64,000 nt of DNA, taken from the NCBI GenBank assembly GCA_001939945.1, contig MOEB01000011.1, forward strand, positions 1 to 64,000, written 5' to 3'. Shown in pieces: positions 7,087-14,882 of this stretch (the first letter of the stretch is position 1; the number at the start of each line of letters is the position of its first letter). Under the pieces are notes generated by a model. It was not told where the DNA came from and did no database searches. It worked only from the letters and a program-made list of their open reading frames with translations. Made by a program: the position numbers and the translations under genes. This DNA is from Aerophototrophica crusticola. GTDB lineage: Bacteria; Pseudomonadota; Alphaproteobacteria; Azospirillales; Azospirillaceae.

Positions 7087-8880
7087 TCAGCTGGCGACCA
7101 CCTCGAGCAAAGAATAATCATGGTCGCGAGCCTCTCGGGCCACGAATTCTCCGAATGCAGCTAGCATCTGGTTTGATAGAGGCTCAATGGCCCGCGATAC
7201 ACGCGTGACCGGATATGTTATGGCGCCCTTGGAGAACGAACCAAGAAACCGTAAGCTGCTAGACATCGCCAGACTTGGCATCCGCCACTTTCCAAACTCT
7301 TTCGCTGCATCGGCGCCGTGGCGGCGCTCGAAATCCTCGACTTCGCGAATAATCTTAGAATATCTGCTTTGCAAAAGGCCTGCTCTCTTTACCCAGGACA
7401 GATGATAAAAGGCATCAGGGTCTGGAGATTTGTCTTTCTCGACCTTACAGGCACCATCATCATTGAGGACACTTAAGTCTAGAACTTCTAGATTGGCAAC
7501 TGTTGCCTCGCTGAATCTCACTATTGCTTGGAGATCGCCGCCCGAATTGACATGAGGCAAACTGAAAAAATTGACACCCTTCTTGTCTTCAGGCGTTGTC
7601 GACACATCAAGCATTGTGAGCGGCGCCAGAAACGCTATCTTAAAATTGTTCTCCCTACTCCGCTTCCCGTCCTTGCGCACCATCAGGTCACAAGGTTGGC
7701 CAATCAGAACATACCTTTGAGTGTCGGCGCCACTGCCCACCTCAAAAATATCGCCGTTCCTGACAGGCTCATGGCAGGGATTAATATTTCCTCCGTCGTC
7801 GAACAACTCGTCATGGCGAAGCTTTCGGAGGCGAACCAGCGAGTGATTGGTTCCCCCACGATCCACGTCGGCAATCGCGCGCGCCTGCTTGGCACTGTCC
7901 TGCATCTTCCTGCGCCGGTCCTGCGTGAGGAAAGCGCTTCTCGCGCTTGCCCGGTGGAGGATGAGGTAAACGCGCTGAATAGTTTCGATTTCAGCTACAC
8001 CGTCCTTGTCTGAAGACTTGAGGACAATGTGCTCAAAGTCGATTGGGTCGATGTCCCGGAACGAGTCCAGCGCACTTTTCAGTGCAATCGCGAAGTTCTC
8101 CTCAGCAACTTCTTTTATCTCTTCGCAGTATATATTCAACACTGTCCTTCTGATAGAACGGAAAAAATTCTCCCCTGCTCGAACATTCTTTTTTGAGAGA
8201 GCCATGAAGTGTTTCAACTTCAGCCCCGCTTCATTATCATTCGCAAGTTTGCGCCATTTTCCAATCTCATCATTTGCTTCAATAGTGTGAGACAATATAC
8301 CACAAAAAAAGTTCTTCCCGAATTTTTCCGGATGTCTTGAAACAAGACTGCGAATGATGTCCACTCCTGTCCGGAAGGTTCTTGCAGAAGGCAATGTGGC
8401 CGTGCCTAGTTCCTGGTCGAACAGGAACAACGTGCGGGACTCATGCGAACACGAGCCTAGGTAGCCGTCAGCTGCGCTTTCCCATTCAGCGGGCGTCAAC
8501 CTAGCTAGGTGTATGTTCTCGGGCAGCCATGCCTCAACCTGGGACAGTACCGCCGCATCACTCTCGCCGTCGGTCAGATCAGCTGTAAGGGCGGCCACGG
8601 TCTTGAGCTGGTCGGGCGTAGCCTCGCTGAGCGCGCGCAGTAGTTGGTCAGTCCAGTTCTCATCCGGCTCGTCAAAGGGAACTGATGACAGTATGGCACG
8701 AAGCTTTTGCCTCCGTCCCTCGTCGCCTTCTTGGGACAGAAAAACCCGTGTCACGTCGGACGGTCCAGGGATCCGCTCATACTCGTCGTCAACGATGACG
8801 ACGGTCTTGATCTTGAGTTTTGTGAACAGCTCGCCAAGCTTCTGACGGCCCTCTATCCACTTATCCGTCTCAGCAGTCAT
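7087..8880 (-). CDS. Receiver-like protein of unknown function, third gene of the cargo module
   Basis: 597 residues; the start ATG at 8880 overlaps the upstream stop by 4 bp (ATGA), implying coupled translation. The N-terminus looks like a response-regulator receiver: beta-1 with an acidic cluster (KTVVIVDDEYERIPG, D31/D32/E33), then LFLFDQELG with a candidate phospho-acceptor D155, and a following FFCGILSHTIE strand. About 110 residues are inserted between the acidic cluster and D155, far more than in normal receivers. The remaining 390 residues match nothing I recognise. They include a YVLIGQPCDLMVRKDGKR segment around residue 390 and a charged helical C-terminus. No DNA-binding or nuclease motif is evident. 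Given its partner with a kinase-like ATPase, it may be the signal acceptor or effector (inference). Confidence 0.8.
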   Translation of the reverse strand: MTAETDKWIEGRQKLGELFTKLKIKTVVIVDDEYERIPGPSDVTRVFLSQEGDEGRRQKLRAILSSVPFDEPDENWTDQLLRALSEATPDQLKTVAALTADLTDGESDAAVLSQVEAWLPENIHLARLTPAEWESAADGYLGSCSHESRTLFLFDQELGTATLPSARTFRTGVDIIRSLVSRHPEKFGKNFFCGILSHTIEANDEIGKWRKLANDNEAGLKLKHFMALSKKNVRAGENFFRSIRRTVLNIYCEEIKEVAEENFAIALKSALDSFRDIDPIDFEHIVLKSSDKDGVAEIETIQRVYLILHRASARSAFLTQDRRRKMQDSAKQARAIADVDRGGTNHSLVRLRKLRHDELFDDGGNINPCHEPVRNGDIFEVGSGADTQRYVLIGQPCDLMVRKDGKRSRENNFKIAFLAPLTMLDVSTTPEDKKGVNFFSLPHVNSGGDLQAIVRFSEATVANLEVLDLSVLNDDGACKVEKDKSPDPDAFYHLSWVKRAGLLQSRYSKIIREVEDFERRHGADAAKEFGKWRMPSLAMSSSLRFLGSFSKGAITYPVTRVSRAIEPLSNQMLAAFGEFVAREARDHDYSLLEVVAS

Positions 8881-11432
8881 TTCTTACCCATCCCTTCGGG
8901 AGCCGCGCCGGACAAATCCATCTGGAACACATAGCGTCGCCCAAACGAGTTTCGGCGGTGAAGCAGTACCAGAGTTCCGCCGAGCGACTCCAAAATCTGA
9001 CTACAGATGAACAGTCCCAAGCCCCGTCCTTCGTTCCGCGGCTTCAACGTTACGAACGGTTCGAACAAGGTATCCTCCACTGCCGGATCCACACCAGTTC
9101 CACTATCCCATATCTGTACCATCATAGGGCTATAAAGAACATGAATGCAACCTGGCGTGCCGCCCGCCGTAGCCAAATTTTGCCTAACCCAATATTCAGA
9201 GTTCATTATCAAATTATCAAACACTTGCATGAGCTTGCCACGGTTCGCGTTAAGTTCAAAATTTTCACTCTCCGAGGAAATATGCAAGACAAGTTCCGAT
9301 GCCTGCCATCTCTCATCGTGATAATTCTTGATATCTGCCACAAAACTTGCAATATCGAATCTTTCGGTTACATCACGTTTGTATCTCAGGGATGGCGATA
9401 AGTGGCTTACTTGGCGAGAAAGTGCGTTCGCGGAGGCGATAACGTCCATGGCGTATAGACGGAGTTCGACGTTTTCCGGCTTTGCTTTCTGCGCCTTGTT
9501 CATGGCGCCCTTTGCCCGGCTCACAACCCTATCGGCTATGTTTTCGATTTCATGGGTCAGCGCTTCCGCGATCAGGCCCAGGCTCGCGAGTTCGCTGAAA
9601 TCGGTTATTCTCTGCTGCAACATCGCAATGCGGGGCGTCACGTGCTGGGCCAAGGCCACGAGTTGTTCCGCCTGAGGCCTCAAGGAGGCGGCGTCTGACA
9701 AAGCCGCACGGGTCTGAGCCAGTGTTGTCTCCAAGTCAGCCATCAAGGCGTGTAGCCTTTCGGGGTCCATCCCAAGCAGTGGTCGCTGGCGGATGTCCTC
9801 CACCAAAGCAGACACCCTTGCCTGCAGAGGCTGCACCTTGGCTTGAACAGCTGCCGCCGAGGAAGAAAATCGGTCCAGATGACCAGTGGCGGCGGACGCG
9901 AATTCAGTCATGGCTGAAGCGTCTAGCAAATCAACTGGCGTTGGCAAACACTCAGCCTTGAAGGCTAAATATCCGCGCCTTACCCATTCGTGAAACTGAT
10001 TAATCACCGATACAGCATGAGAGTGGATTTTGAAAAAGTTTCGGGAATAGGGATTGTCGATGAAACCTTCTCTGTCTGTCTTCTCACGTAAGCTTCGGTT
10101 ATGCTTCTCGGATATCAGGACGTAGCCGAGCGTGTTGTTTGGCCTCAACCCATACCAGGAGCTGCCGCTAGTTTGGGCGGCGCCAAGCTTCAGCCAGTCG
10201 TTTTGGTCTACCCCATAAGGCCGGACTCCAAACCCGTCCCGGAAAACCTTGACGCCTGCATGAATTTTCACCAGGGATCTGAGGGTGCTGTCAGATAGAG
10301 TGGAAACATCACGCATGCCGCCGGCGCCTAAGTTGCGCAGCGAATACTCGGCGAATTCGGATCGAAATGGTCCCGGGTCGGCAACGATGACGTCTTTGGC
10401 ACCCCTACTGTCGGAAACATCCTCCGCCAGGCTCGGTTTCAAAGACGCCAGCGCGACCTCATAGCTGAAGCTCAAAAAATCAGGGCGCCCGCCTTCATAG
10501 CGGTAGCCAACAAATGGCGCCTTGGACTTCCAATGGCTGAGAAAATCGAAGAACCTACGCCCGGAGTCCGACAAAACGTTTTTTTCAAAAAACACATCAT
10601 CCGAGGCATTCGCCTGGAACTTTGCAAGCCTTACCCGACCATCTAGCTCAATTCTGCCACTTGAAAAGCGTAGGCTGTAGACCGCTACAGCCGCTGCCCT
10701 GACCTCCCTAGACAAGGGGGCGAGATCCACCGGCCTGTTGTTTATGGTTACCGTCACCGAGAACGGCTTAATCTCCTCGTAGGGCGCCACTATTTGTGCC
10801 AGCTTGTTGCTAAGGGTGACGAGATCATCGCCAACCCAAACGGCAGGGTTCTTCAGACCCGATATTACGAGGGTTGCCCCATGTGGCCGCTTAAAAATTT
10901 TTGGCTGCTTGTGGCGGACCTCGACCTCGGTAAGCTTGGTGCCGGTACCGAACGAATCCCAACTGAAGCCGACATGGTTGACCTCCTCGGACCCCAACTT
11001 CCTCGTAACGATTTCTAAGTTTGCACCCAATTTTTGTGTGCTAAGGCGCCCGAGGCCCTTCTCGCCCAATGGGGTCCGCTTCTTTCGCTTTGTGACGACA
11101 CCAAGATCCTTCAGCTTGCCTTTCTCTGAAAGCGATATGGTTAGCCAGCCCCTACGCAGGTCGGCGAGACCCATGCCGTCGCCATCATCCTCAATCTTGA
11201 TGTAGCCTTTGGCGTCAGGGAAATAGGTTTCATGCTCGTCCGGACGGCCGTCAGTACTTATCTCGACCCTCACGTAGCTGGCATCGGCATCATAAGAATT
11301 CTTTATGAGCTCAACCAGGGCCGTTACTTCGTCGGATACCAGCTCGTCGCCAAGCTGGCGGACCACGTTGGCGCTGATGTCGAACCCGAGCTTCTCCCCG
11401 GCAGGCTGGGGGGACGCCAATTCCGGGGTCAT
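8877..11432 (-). CDS. Double GHKL ATPase: Hsp90/MutL-like N-terminus fused to a histidine-kinase-like C-terminus
   Basis: 851 residues. The N-terminal Bergerat fold has ELIKNSYDAD (41-50, N box), EDDGDGMG (81-88, G1) and PLGEKGLGRL (121-130, G2), the pattern of MORC/Hsp90-like sensors. The middle part is unassigned. Residues about 500-610 are helical and probably coiled-coil. From about 612 a second module appears: an H-box-like helix ALTHEIEN with H627, an N box (VFDNLIMNSE, 737-746), G1 (WDSGTGV, about 776) and G2 (RGLGLFICSQ, about 803), as in histidine kinases. No membrane segment is present, so it is cytoplasmic. It starts 1 bp after the methyltransferase gene and overlaps the receiver-like gene by 4 bp. 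A phosphorelay from H627 to the receiver-like partner is plausible but unproven. Confidence 0.88.
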   Translation of the reverse strand: MTPELASPQPAGEKLGFDISANVVRQLGDELVSDEVTALVELIKNSYDADASYVRVEISTDGRPDEHETYFPDAKGYIKIEDDGDGMGLADLRRGWLTISLSEKGKLKDLGVVTKRKKRTPLGEKGLGRLSTQKLGANLEIVTRKLGSEEVNHVGFSWDSFGTGTKLTEVEVRHKQPKIFKRPHGATLVISGLKNPAVWVGDDLVTLSNKLAQIVAPYEEIKPFSVTVTINNRPVDLAPLSREVRAAAVAVYSLRFSSGRIELDGRVRLAKFQANASDDVFFEKNVLSDSGRRFFDFLSHWKSKAPFVGYRYEGGRPDFLSFSYEVALASLKPSLAEDVSDSRGAKDVIVADPGPFRSEFAEYSLRNLGAGGMRDVSTLSDSTLRSLVKIHAGVKVFRDGFGVRPYGVDQNDWLKLGAAQTSGSSWYGLRPNNTLGYVLISEKHNRSLREKTDREGFIDNPYSRNFFKIHSHAVSVINQFHEWVRRGYLAFKAECLPTPVDLLDASAMTEFASAATGHLDRFSSSAAAVQAKVQPLQARVSALVEDIRQRPLLGMDPERLHALMADLETTLAQTRAALSDAASLRPQAEQLVALAQHVTPRIAMLQQRITDFSELASLGLIAEALTHEIENIADRVVSRAKGAMNKAQKAKPENVELRLYAMDVIASANALSRQVSHLSPSLRYKRDVTERFDIASFVADIKNYHDERWQASELVLHISSESENFELNANRGKLMQVFDNLIMNSEYWVRQNLATAGGTPGCIHVLYSPMMVQIWDSGTGVDPAVEDTLFEPFVTLKPRNEGRGLGLFICSQILESLGGTLVLLHRRNSFGRRYVFQMDLSGAAPEGMGKK

Positions 11433-11433
11433 T

Positions 11434-12828
11434 TCATTCTCCGTGCCTTAGCACAAGGATGTGCTCGCGCTTCATCGTTTCGCTGCTCGCGTTTCGGTTG
11501 GGCATACGCTTGTGCCGAATAACCCGCGTGAGTTCAGCAACGTAGGTGCAGCCCCTCGCCTCCAGAAGTTCCGTAATGATCTTGTCAGTAGGGATCGCGC
11601 ATCCACTGATGTTTCGGTTGCCTACCGTCCAGATGAGATAGGCATCCTGCTTCATCACCGAAAGCATGGAGTCGATTGCTAGCGTCACGTCTGCGTAGAA
11701 GGACATCAACCTTTGCCTGCCCGTGCCGCCGCTTGGTAGCTTTGCCCAAGCTTTCTTCAGCGCCCGACTTCCCTCCAGAAGCCTGCTAGGATCAGGTCGC
11801 TTCGCCGCCACCTTCCCGCCACCCAAGCTCCTTTGATCAATCTCGCGAGTAGACTTCAAGAAGTCGGGCGAAGCGCCCTCGTCTATGTCGGCAAGATCTA
11901 TCCAATTCAGAGGCAAGTAGGAGTGCTGGCCATAAGTTACGGTCGTCACATTGTCGCCGTAGGGAGGCGAGGTCATCATGAGGTCGAATTTCTTCTCGCT
12001 GCCCCATATGCCGCTCATCGTTTCCGTAGTGTCGGCGAGCTTCACCACCGTATCTCGTAAATACTTCCCAGCAGTAACGAACCCATTGTCATTAAGAGCT
12101 GCGCGGAAGCCTAAAAGCGATTTTGCGTTCTGTGCGGCCAGGCGTTCAAACTCGTCGATGGGGGACTGGTCCCTGCGATTGATGTCTTCCTCGGTACGAA
12201 CATGCAGCTTGTAAGTCGACGTCCGGTCATTGCTGGTCAGGCGAATGGTCTCTGCGAGGGTTGTCCATAGAAGCCTGCGCATCCACAGATTTGACTCGTT
12301 CCTGATTGATCGCCGCAACGCGGACAACTCAAGGGCGACTTCTTGCTTGAACCACTTTTCTCTGTTCGGCATGGCCGTTTCAACGACCTGGGATTTGTCG
12401 CCACGGGCGTCGGAGACTGCGCGCCGCACCTTCTCCGCGATGTCCGCATCCACCTCCCTTGCGGTCCGAAGCCGGCTGATCAGTACCGCCAGTGGGTTGA
12501 TGTCGTTTCCATGTACCGACATACCCAAGTGCATTCCGCTCACTAGGGACGTACCCGAGCCGCAAAACGGATCATATAAGGATATGCCTTCACGCTGGGA
12601 ACACACCACTGCCTCTAGCAGCCTACGCTGAACGATGGGGACCATCATCGCCGGGTATTGGAAAACCCGATGCCCGCTATCGGTACGGTCCCTGTTCGGT
12701 GGAGACCAAAGGTGCTCGTCGTCCTGCTTCTCGCGGAGCAAACTGCGGATGCGGAAATCGATTTTTCTGAAATCCTCCTTGACTGACACTGCCCTAGATG
12801 GCCCTAAATATTTGAATTGGAAATTCAT
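11434..12828 (-). CDS. DNA methyltransferase (TSPPY type), first gene of the cargo module
   Basis: 464 residues. The S-adenosylmethionine site is LYDPFCGSGTSLVSG (84-98, motif I), followed by GNDINPLA (108-115). The catalytic motif IV is MMTSPPYGD (284-292), as in N4-cytosine/N6-adenine amino-methyltransferases. The order I before IV is visible; no target recognition domain can be named. No restriction endonuclease gene is adjacent, so it is not a simple restriction-modification pair. The first gene of a tight operon with the double GHKL ATPase and the receiver-like protein, it probably marks self DNA or acts as a sensor (inference). Codon use and GC are clearly lower than in the flanking chromosome. 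Confidence 0.9.
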   Translation of the reverse strand: MNFQFKYLGPSRAVSVKEDFRKIDFRIRSLLREKQDDEHLWSPPNRDRTDSGHRVFQYPAMMVPIVQRRLLEAVVCSQREGISLYDPFCGSGTSLVSGMHLGMSVHGNDINPLAVLISRLRTAREVDADIAEKVRRAVSDARGDKSQVVETAMPNREKWFKQEVALELSALRRSIRNESNLWMRRLLWTTLAETIRLTSNDRTSTYKLHVRTEEDINRRDQSPIDEFERLAAQNAKSLLGFRAALNDNGFVTAGKYLRDTVVKLADTTETMSGIWGSEKKFDLMMTSPPYGDNVTTVTYGQHSYLPLNWIDLADIDEGASPDFLKSTREIDQRSLGGGKVAAKRPDPSRLLEGSRALKKAWAKLPSGGTGRQRLMSFYADVTLAIDSMLSVMKQDAYLIWTVGNRNISGCAIPTDKIITELLEARGCTYVAELTRVIRHKRMPNRNASSETMKREHILVLRHGE

Positions 12829-13191
12829 CTTGTTGAGTATCCAAAGGGTAATTTGAGCATTATTTCCATTTCGGCGCCACCACAGGAGGCCTAACAGACT
12901 TTAACAGGGAACTCGTGGTCAGGAAAGGACATATTCCCGCATCGGAGGTCCTTTGGACGGTGGCTGGGAGCCATCCACCGCCATAGGGTACGACCAAAGC
13001 CATTTCAGAGTACCGTTGCCAAAGCTGTGGCCAGCCCTCCCAGCGGGGACGGAGCATCATTGCCGGAGGAGCACCTGACGCGGAACGCTGTTGACAAATG
13101 CTTGTGACATTAATCTTCGTGGGAGGAACCCTGCCTTGCGGCGATCAGGGTTCGGTTTTGACTCGTCTCACTTGGCGCATGAGGAGGAGCG
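12829..13191. other. Promoter side of the cargo operon; no gene recognised
   Basis: 363 bp between the methyltransferase start and the small ORF at 13192. An open frame of 66 codons on the minus strand (12860-13060) has no ribosome site or recognisable product. In the plus direction a short stretch reads SEYRCQSCGQPSQRGR near 13005-13052, resembling a zinc-ribbon remnant, but the frame is not sustained. The promoter of the three-gene module must lie here; I see no clear -10/-35 pair. Confidence 0.4.
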
Positions 13192-13281
13192 ATGAATCAT
13201 CTGCACAATCCATCGGCGATAACGTCCTGGGCTTACAATGATCGTCTAAGGATCGCCTTTCAACTACTTCTATATTTATAA
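13192..13281 (+). CDS. 29-residue ORF or decayed gene start
   Basis: An ATG at 13192 follows a good Shine-Dalgarno (GAGGAGG at 13181-13187). The product is a short peptide with a hydrophobic end (IAFQLLLYL) that stops at 13281. A one-base shift near 13270 would let the frame continue as YIYKEPDLLIRRECRKR and on to 13333. It is therefore either a very small peptide or the broken 5' part of a gene. No homology is recognised. Confidence 0.3.
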   Translation: MNHLHNPSAITSWAYNDRLRIAFQLLLYL

Positions 13282-13308
13282 GGAGCCGGACTTGTTGATA
13301 AGGCGAGA

Positions 13309-13614
13309 GTGCCGGAAGCGGTCGACAAGATGTTGACAACTTGGGCGAATCGGAAAAAAGGTAGGCCAATGCGGACAATCACTTTAAAAGGCAGAGCTAT
13401 AGCGCTCCTCGGCGATCTTCCGGCATACGATTCAGATGAGCCGCATGATGAGAACCTATCCGCCAAGATGAAGGATTATGGGAGCGCGCTCATCGAGGAA
13501 GGGTTTTCGGTGATCCTGCCGTGCGGGACAGGTGGGTGGAGATATAGGAGGACAATCTCCGGTGAGGTGCTTTTGAGAGATACAGGATATTTTTCCGGCG
13601 GAGTACCGTACTAA
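13309..13614 (+). CDS. Hypothetical protein, possibly truncated by the IS701 remnant
   Basis: Up to 101 residues from GTG 13309; ATG at 13330 or 13369 are alternatives. The core reads GRAIALLGDLPAYDSDEP then KMKDYGSALIEEGFSVILPC. It is a mixed hydrophobic/acidic sequence with no signal peptide and no motif I can name. It ends 41 bp before the IS701-derived sequence, so the 3' part may have been lost. Lower GC agrees with the neighbouring cargo. It is transcribed away from the methyltransferase operon and could be a cargo-associated small regulator. Function unknown. Confidence 0.4.
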   Translation: MPEAVDKMLTTWANRKKGRPMRTITLKGRAIALLGDLPAYDSDEPHDENLSAKMKDYGSALIEEGFSVILPCGTGGWRYRRTISGEVLLRDTGYFSGGVPY

Positions 13615-13655
13615 TTGGTCCGGTCGCTTGCGCCGGTGGAGTCGCTTTCCGCACT

Positions 13656-13972
13656 TTGCAGTTCACCGCCTGGGCCTGTTTCAGGAGCATGCAGAAGGCC
13701 TGGGCCGAGCAGCCGGACCGCCTGGCCGCGGCGCGCATGCCGCAGGGTACGGCCTTCGCCACCCCGCCCGCTATCGCCGCGGGCATGCTGCGCCGGGCCG
13801 TCACGGCGGGGGAGCCGTTTGCCTGGGCGGAGGCCGACAGCATCTGCGGCACCTGGGAGCTGGAGGACGCCCTACGGCGGACGAGCCGGCCCTGGCCATC
13901 ACCTTGGTCGACATAGCGACGGGTCCATCAAGCCATCGCTAAGGCCGTTCACCTCAGGCTTCCGCTGCAACT
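13656..13972 (+). pseudogene. IS701-type transposase remnant, larger copy
   Basis: The plus frame 13656-13916 gives 86 residues, including KAWAEQPDRLAAARMPQGTA and AGEPFAWAEADSICGTWELE. These correspond to the central part of IS701-family DDE transposases (W-DP-R--A--P, FA-KP, AGVPFAW--DSVYG). The start, the catalytic C-terminal half and the terminal repeats are absent. The tail after the stop (to 13972) is also shared with the inverted copy at 6721-6889. It lies just beyond the tnsC stop codon. Confidence 0.65.
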
Positions 13973-13982
13973 TTGATGCTAG

Positions 13983-14882
13983 TCACCGCGCCGCTCGCCG
14001 CCTCTCGCTGGGCATCACCCACGGCACCTTGTCCAGCGTCTCCATGTCGATCACCTCGCGGCCGGTCTGGATGGCTACCTCGGCGGCGATGGACATCAGC
14101 TTGCAGGTTTCGCCGGTCAGGCCCTCGGCCATGCGGTGGATGCGGCTGACCAGGTCCTTGGAGCGGAAGGAGCTCTCCTCGCGCAGCTCCAGGCTCTTCA
14201 CGAAGCGGGAGACGAAGAGGCCGTACTCGGCGCTGATGGTCCAGCGGGGGATGCCGATCGGCTCGAAGCGGTTGCCCAGCTCCGGGCTGGTCTGGAAGAC
14301 GCGGACGGCGTCCTGGGTGCCCATGGCCACCACCGGGATGCGAAGCTCGTTGGACAGGCTCTTCAAGCTGTTCAGCACCATGATCCGCGAGTCGGGCTTG
14401 CCCACCAGCAGGTTGTTCACCTCGTCCACCACCAGCATGCGCGTGCCCACGGCCGGCAGCAGGTGCAGAATCTGGTCCCACTTGCCCTGGGCCCGGGTGG
14501 AGGTGCGGTAGGGCGCGTCCAGGGCGCGCAGGATGGAGTCGTAAAGGCCCACCAGGTCCGCGTAGGGCGGGGAGTGGCAGTAGACGACGGGCAGCTTGCC
14601 ATACTGCGGGTCGCCCTCCTGCGGGGTGACGTCGCGGATGAACTTCCTGGCCAGGGCGGTCTTGCCGTTGTTGGTGTCGGCGTAGATCAGGTTGCAGGGC
14701 GGCCGCGGCACCTCCGGGTGCTCGTACAGCCAGGCGAACCGGCGCAGGATCAGGCTGCCGGCCTCGTAGTCCACGTAGCGCGGGCTGCGGATGCGCAGCA
14801 GGCGGTGCTCCAGGTCCGGGGTGGCCGGGATCTCGAAGCCCAGGATGCCCTGGCGGGCGAACAGTTCCGGGGTGCTCACCAT
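13983..14882 (-). CDS. tnsC: TnsC/TniB-type transposition AAA+ ATPase
   Basis: 299 residues. Walker A is ADTNNGKTALARKF (from residue 68), the variant without the first glycine that is usual in TniB/TnsC proteins. Walker B is RMLVVDEVNNLL (148-159), with IPVVAMGTQDAVRVF as the sensor strand. TnsC-like ATPases polymerise on target DNA, couple the targeting protein (TniQ/TnsD) to the transposase and provide target immunity. The start overlaps the tnsB stop by 7 bp. It is the last gene of the tniQ-tnsA-tnsB-tnsC string. Confidence 0.92.
   Translation of the reverse strand: MVSTPELFARQGILGFEIPATPDLEHRLLRIRSPRYVDYEAGSLILRRFAWLYEHPEVPRPPCNLIYADTNNGKTALARKFIRDVTPQEGDPQYGKLPVVYCHSPPYADLVGLYDSILRALDAPYRTSTRAQGKWDQILHLLPAVGTRMLVVDEVNNLLVGKPDSRIMVLNSLKSLSNELRIPVVAMGTQDAVRVFQTSPELGNRFEPIGIPRWTISAEYGLFVSRFVKSLELREESSFRSKDLVSRIHRMAEGLTGETCKLMSIAAEVAIQTGREVIDMETLDKVPWVMPSERRRAAR

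Noticed and set aside
11434-12828. Reading the methyltransferase as half of a classical restriction-modification system
   Set aside because: No restriction endonuclease, specificity subunit or helicase is encoded next to it; its coupled partners are an ATPase and a receiver-like protein.
12860-13060. Minus-strand 66-codon frame upstream of the methyltransferase
   Set aside because: No ribosome site, no recognisable domain, and it occupies the space needed for the module promoter.
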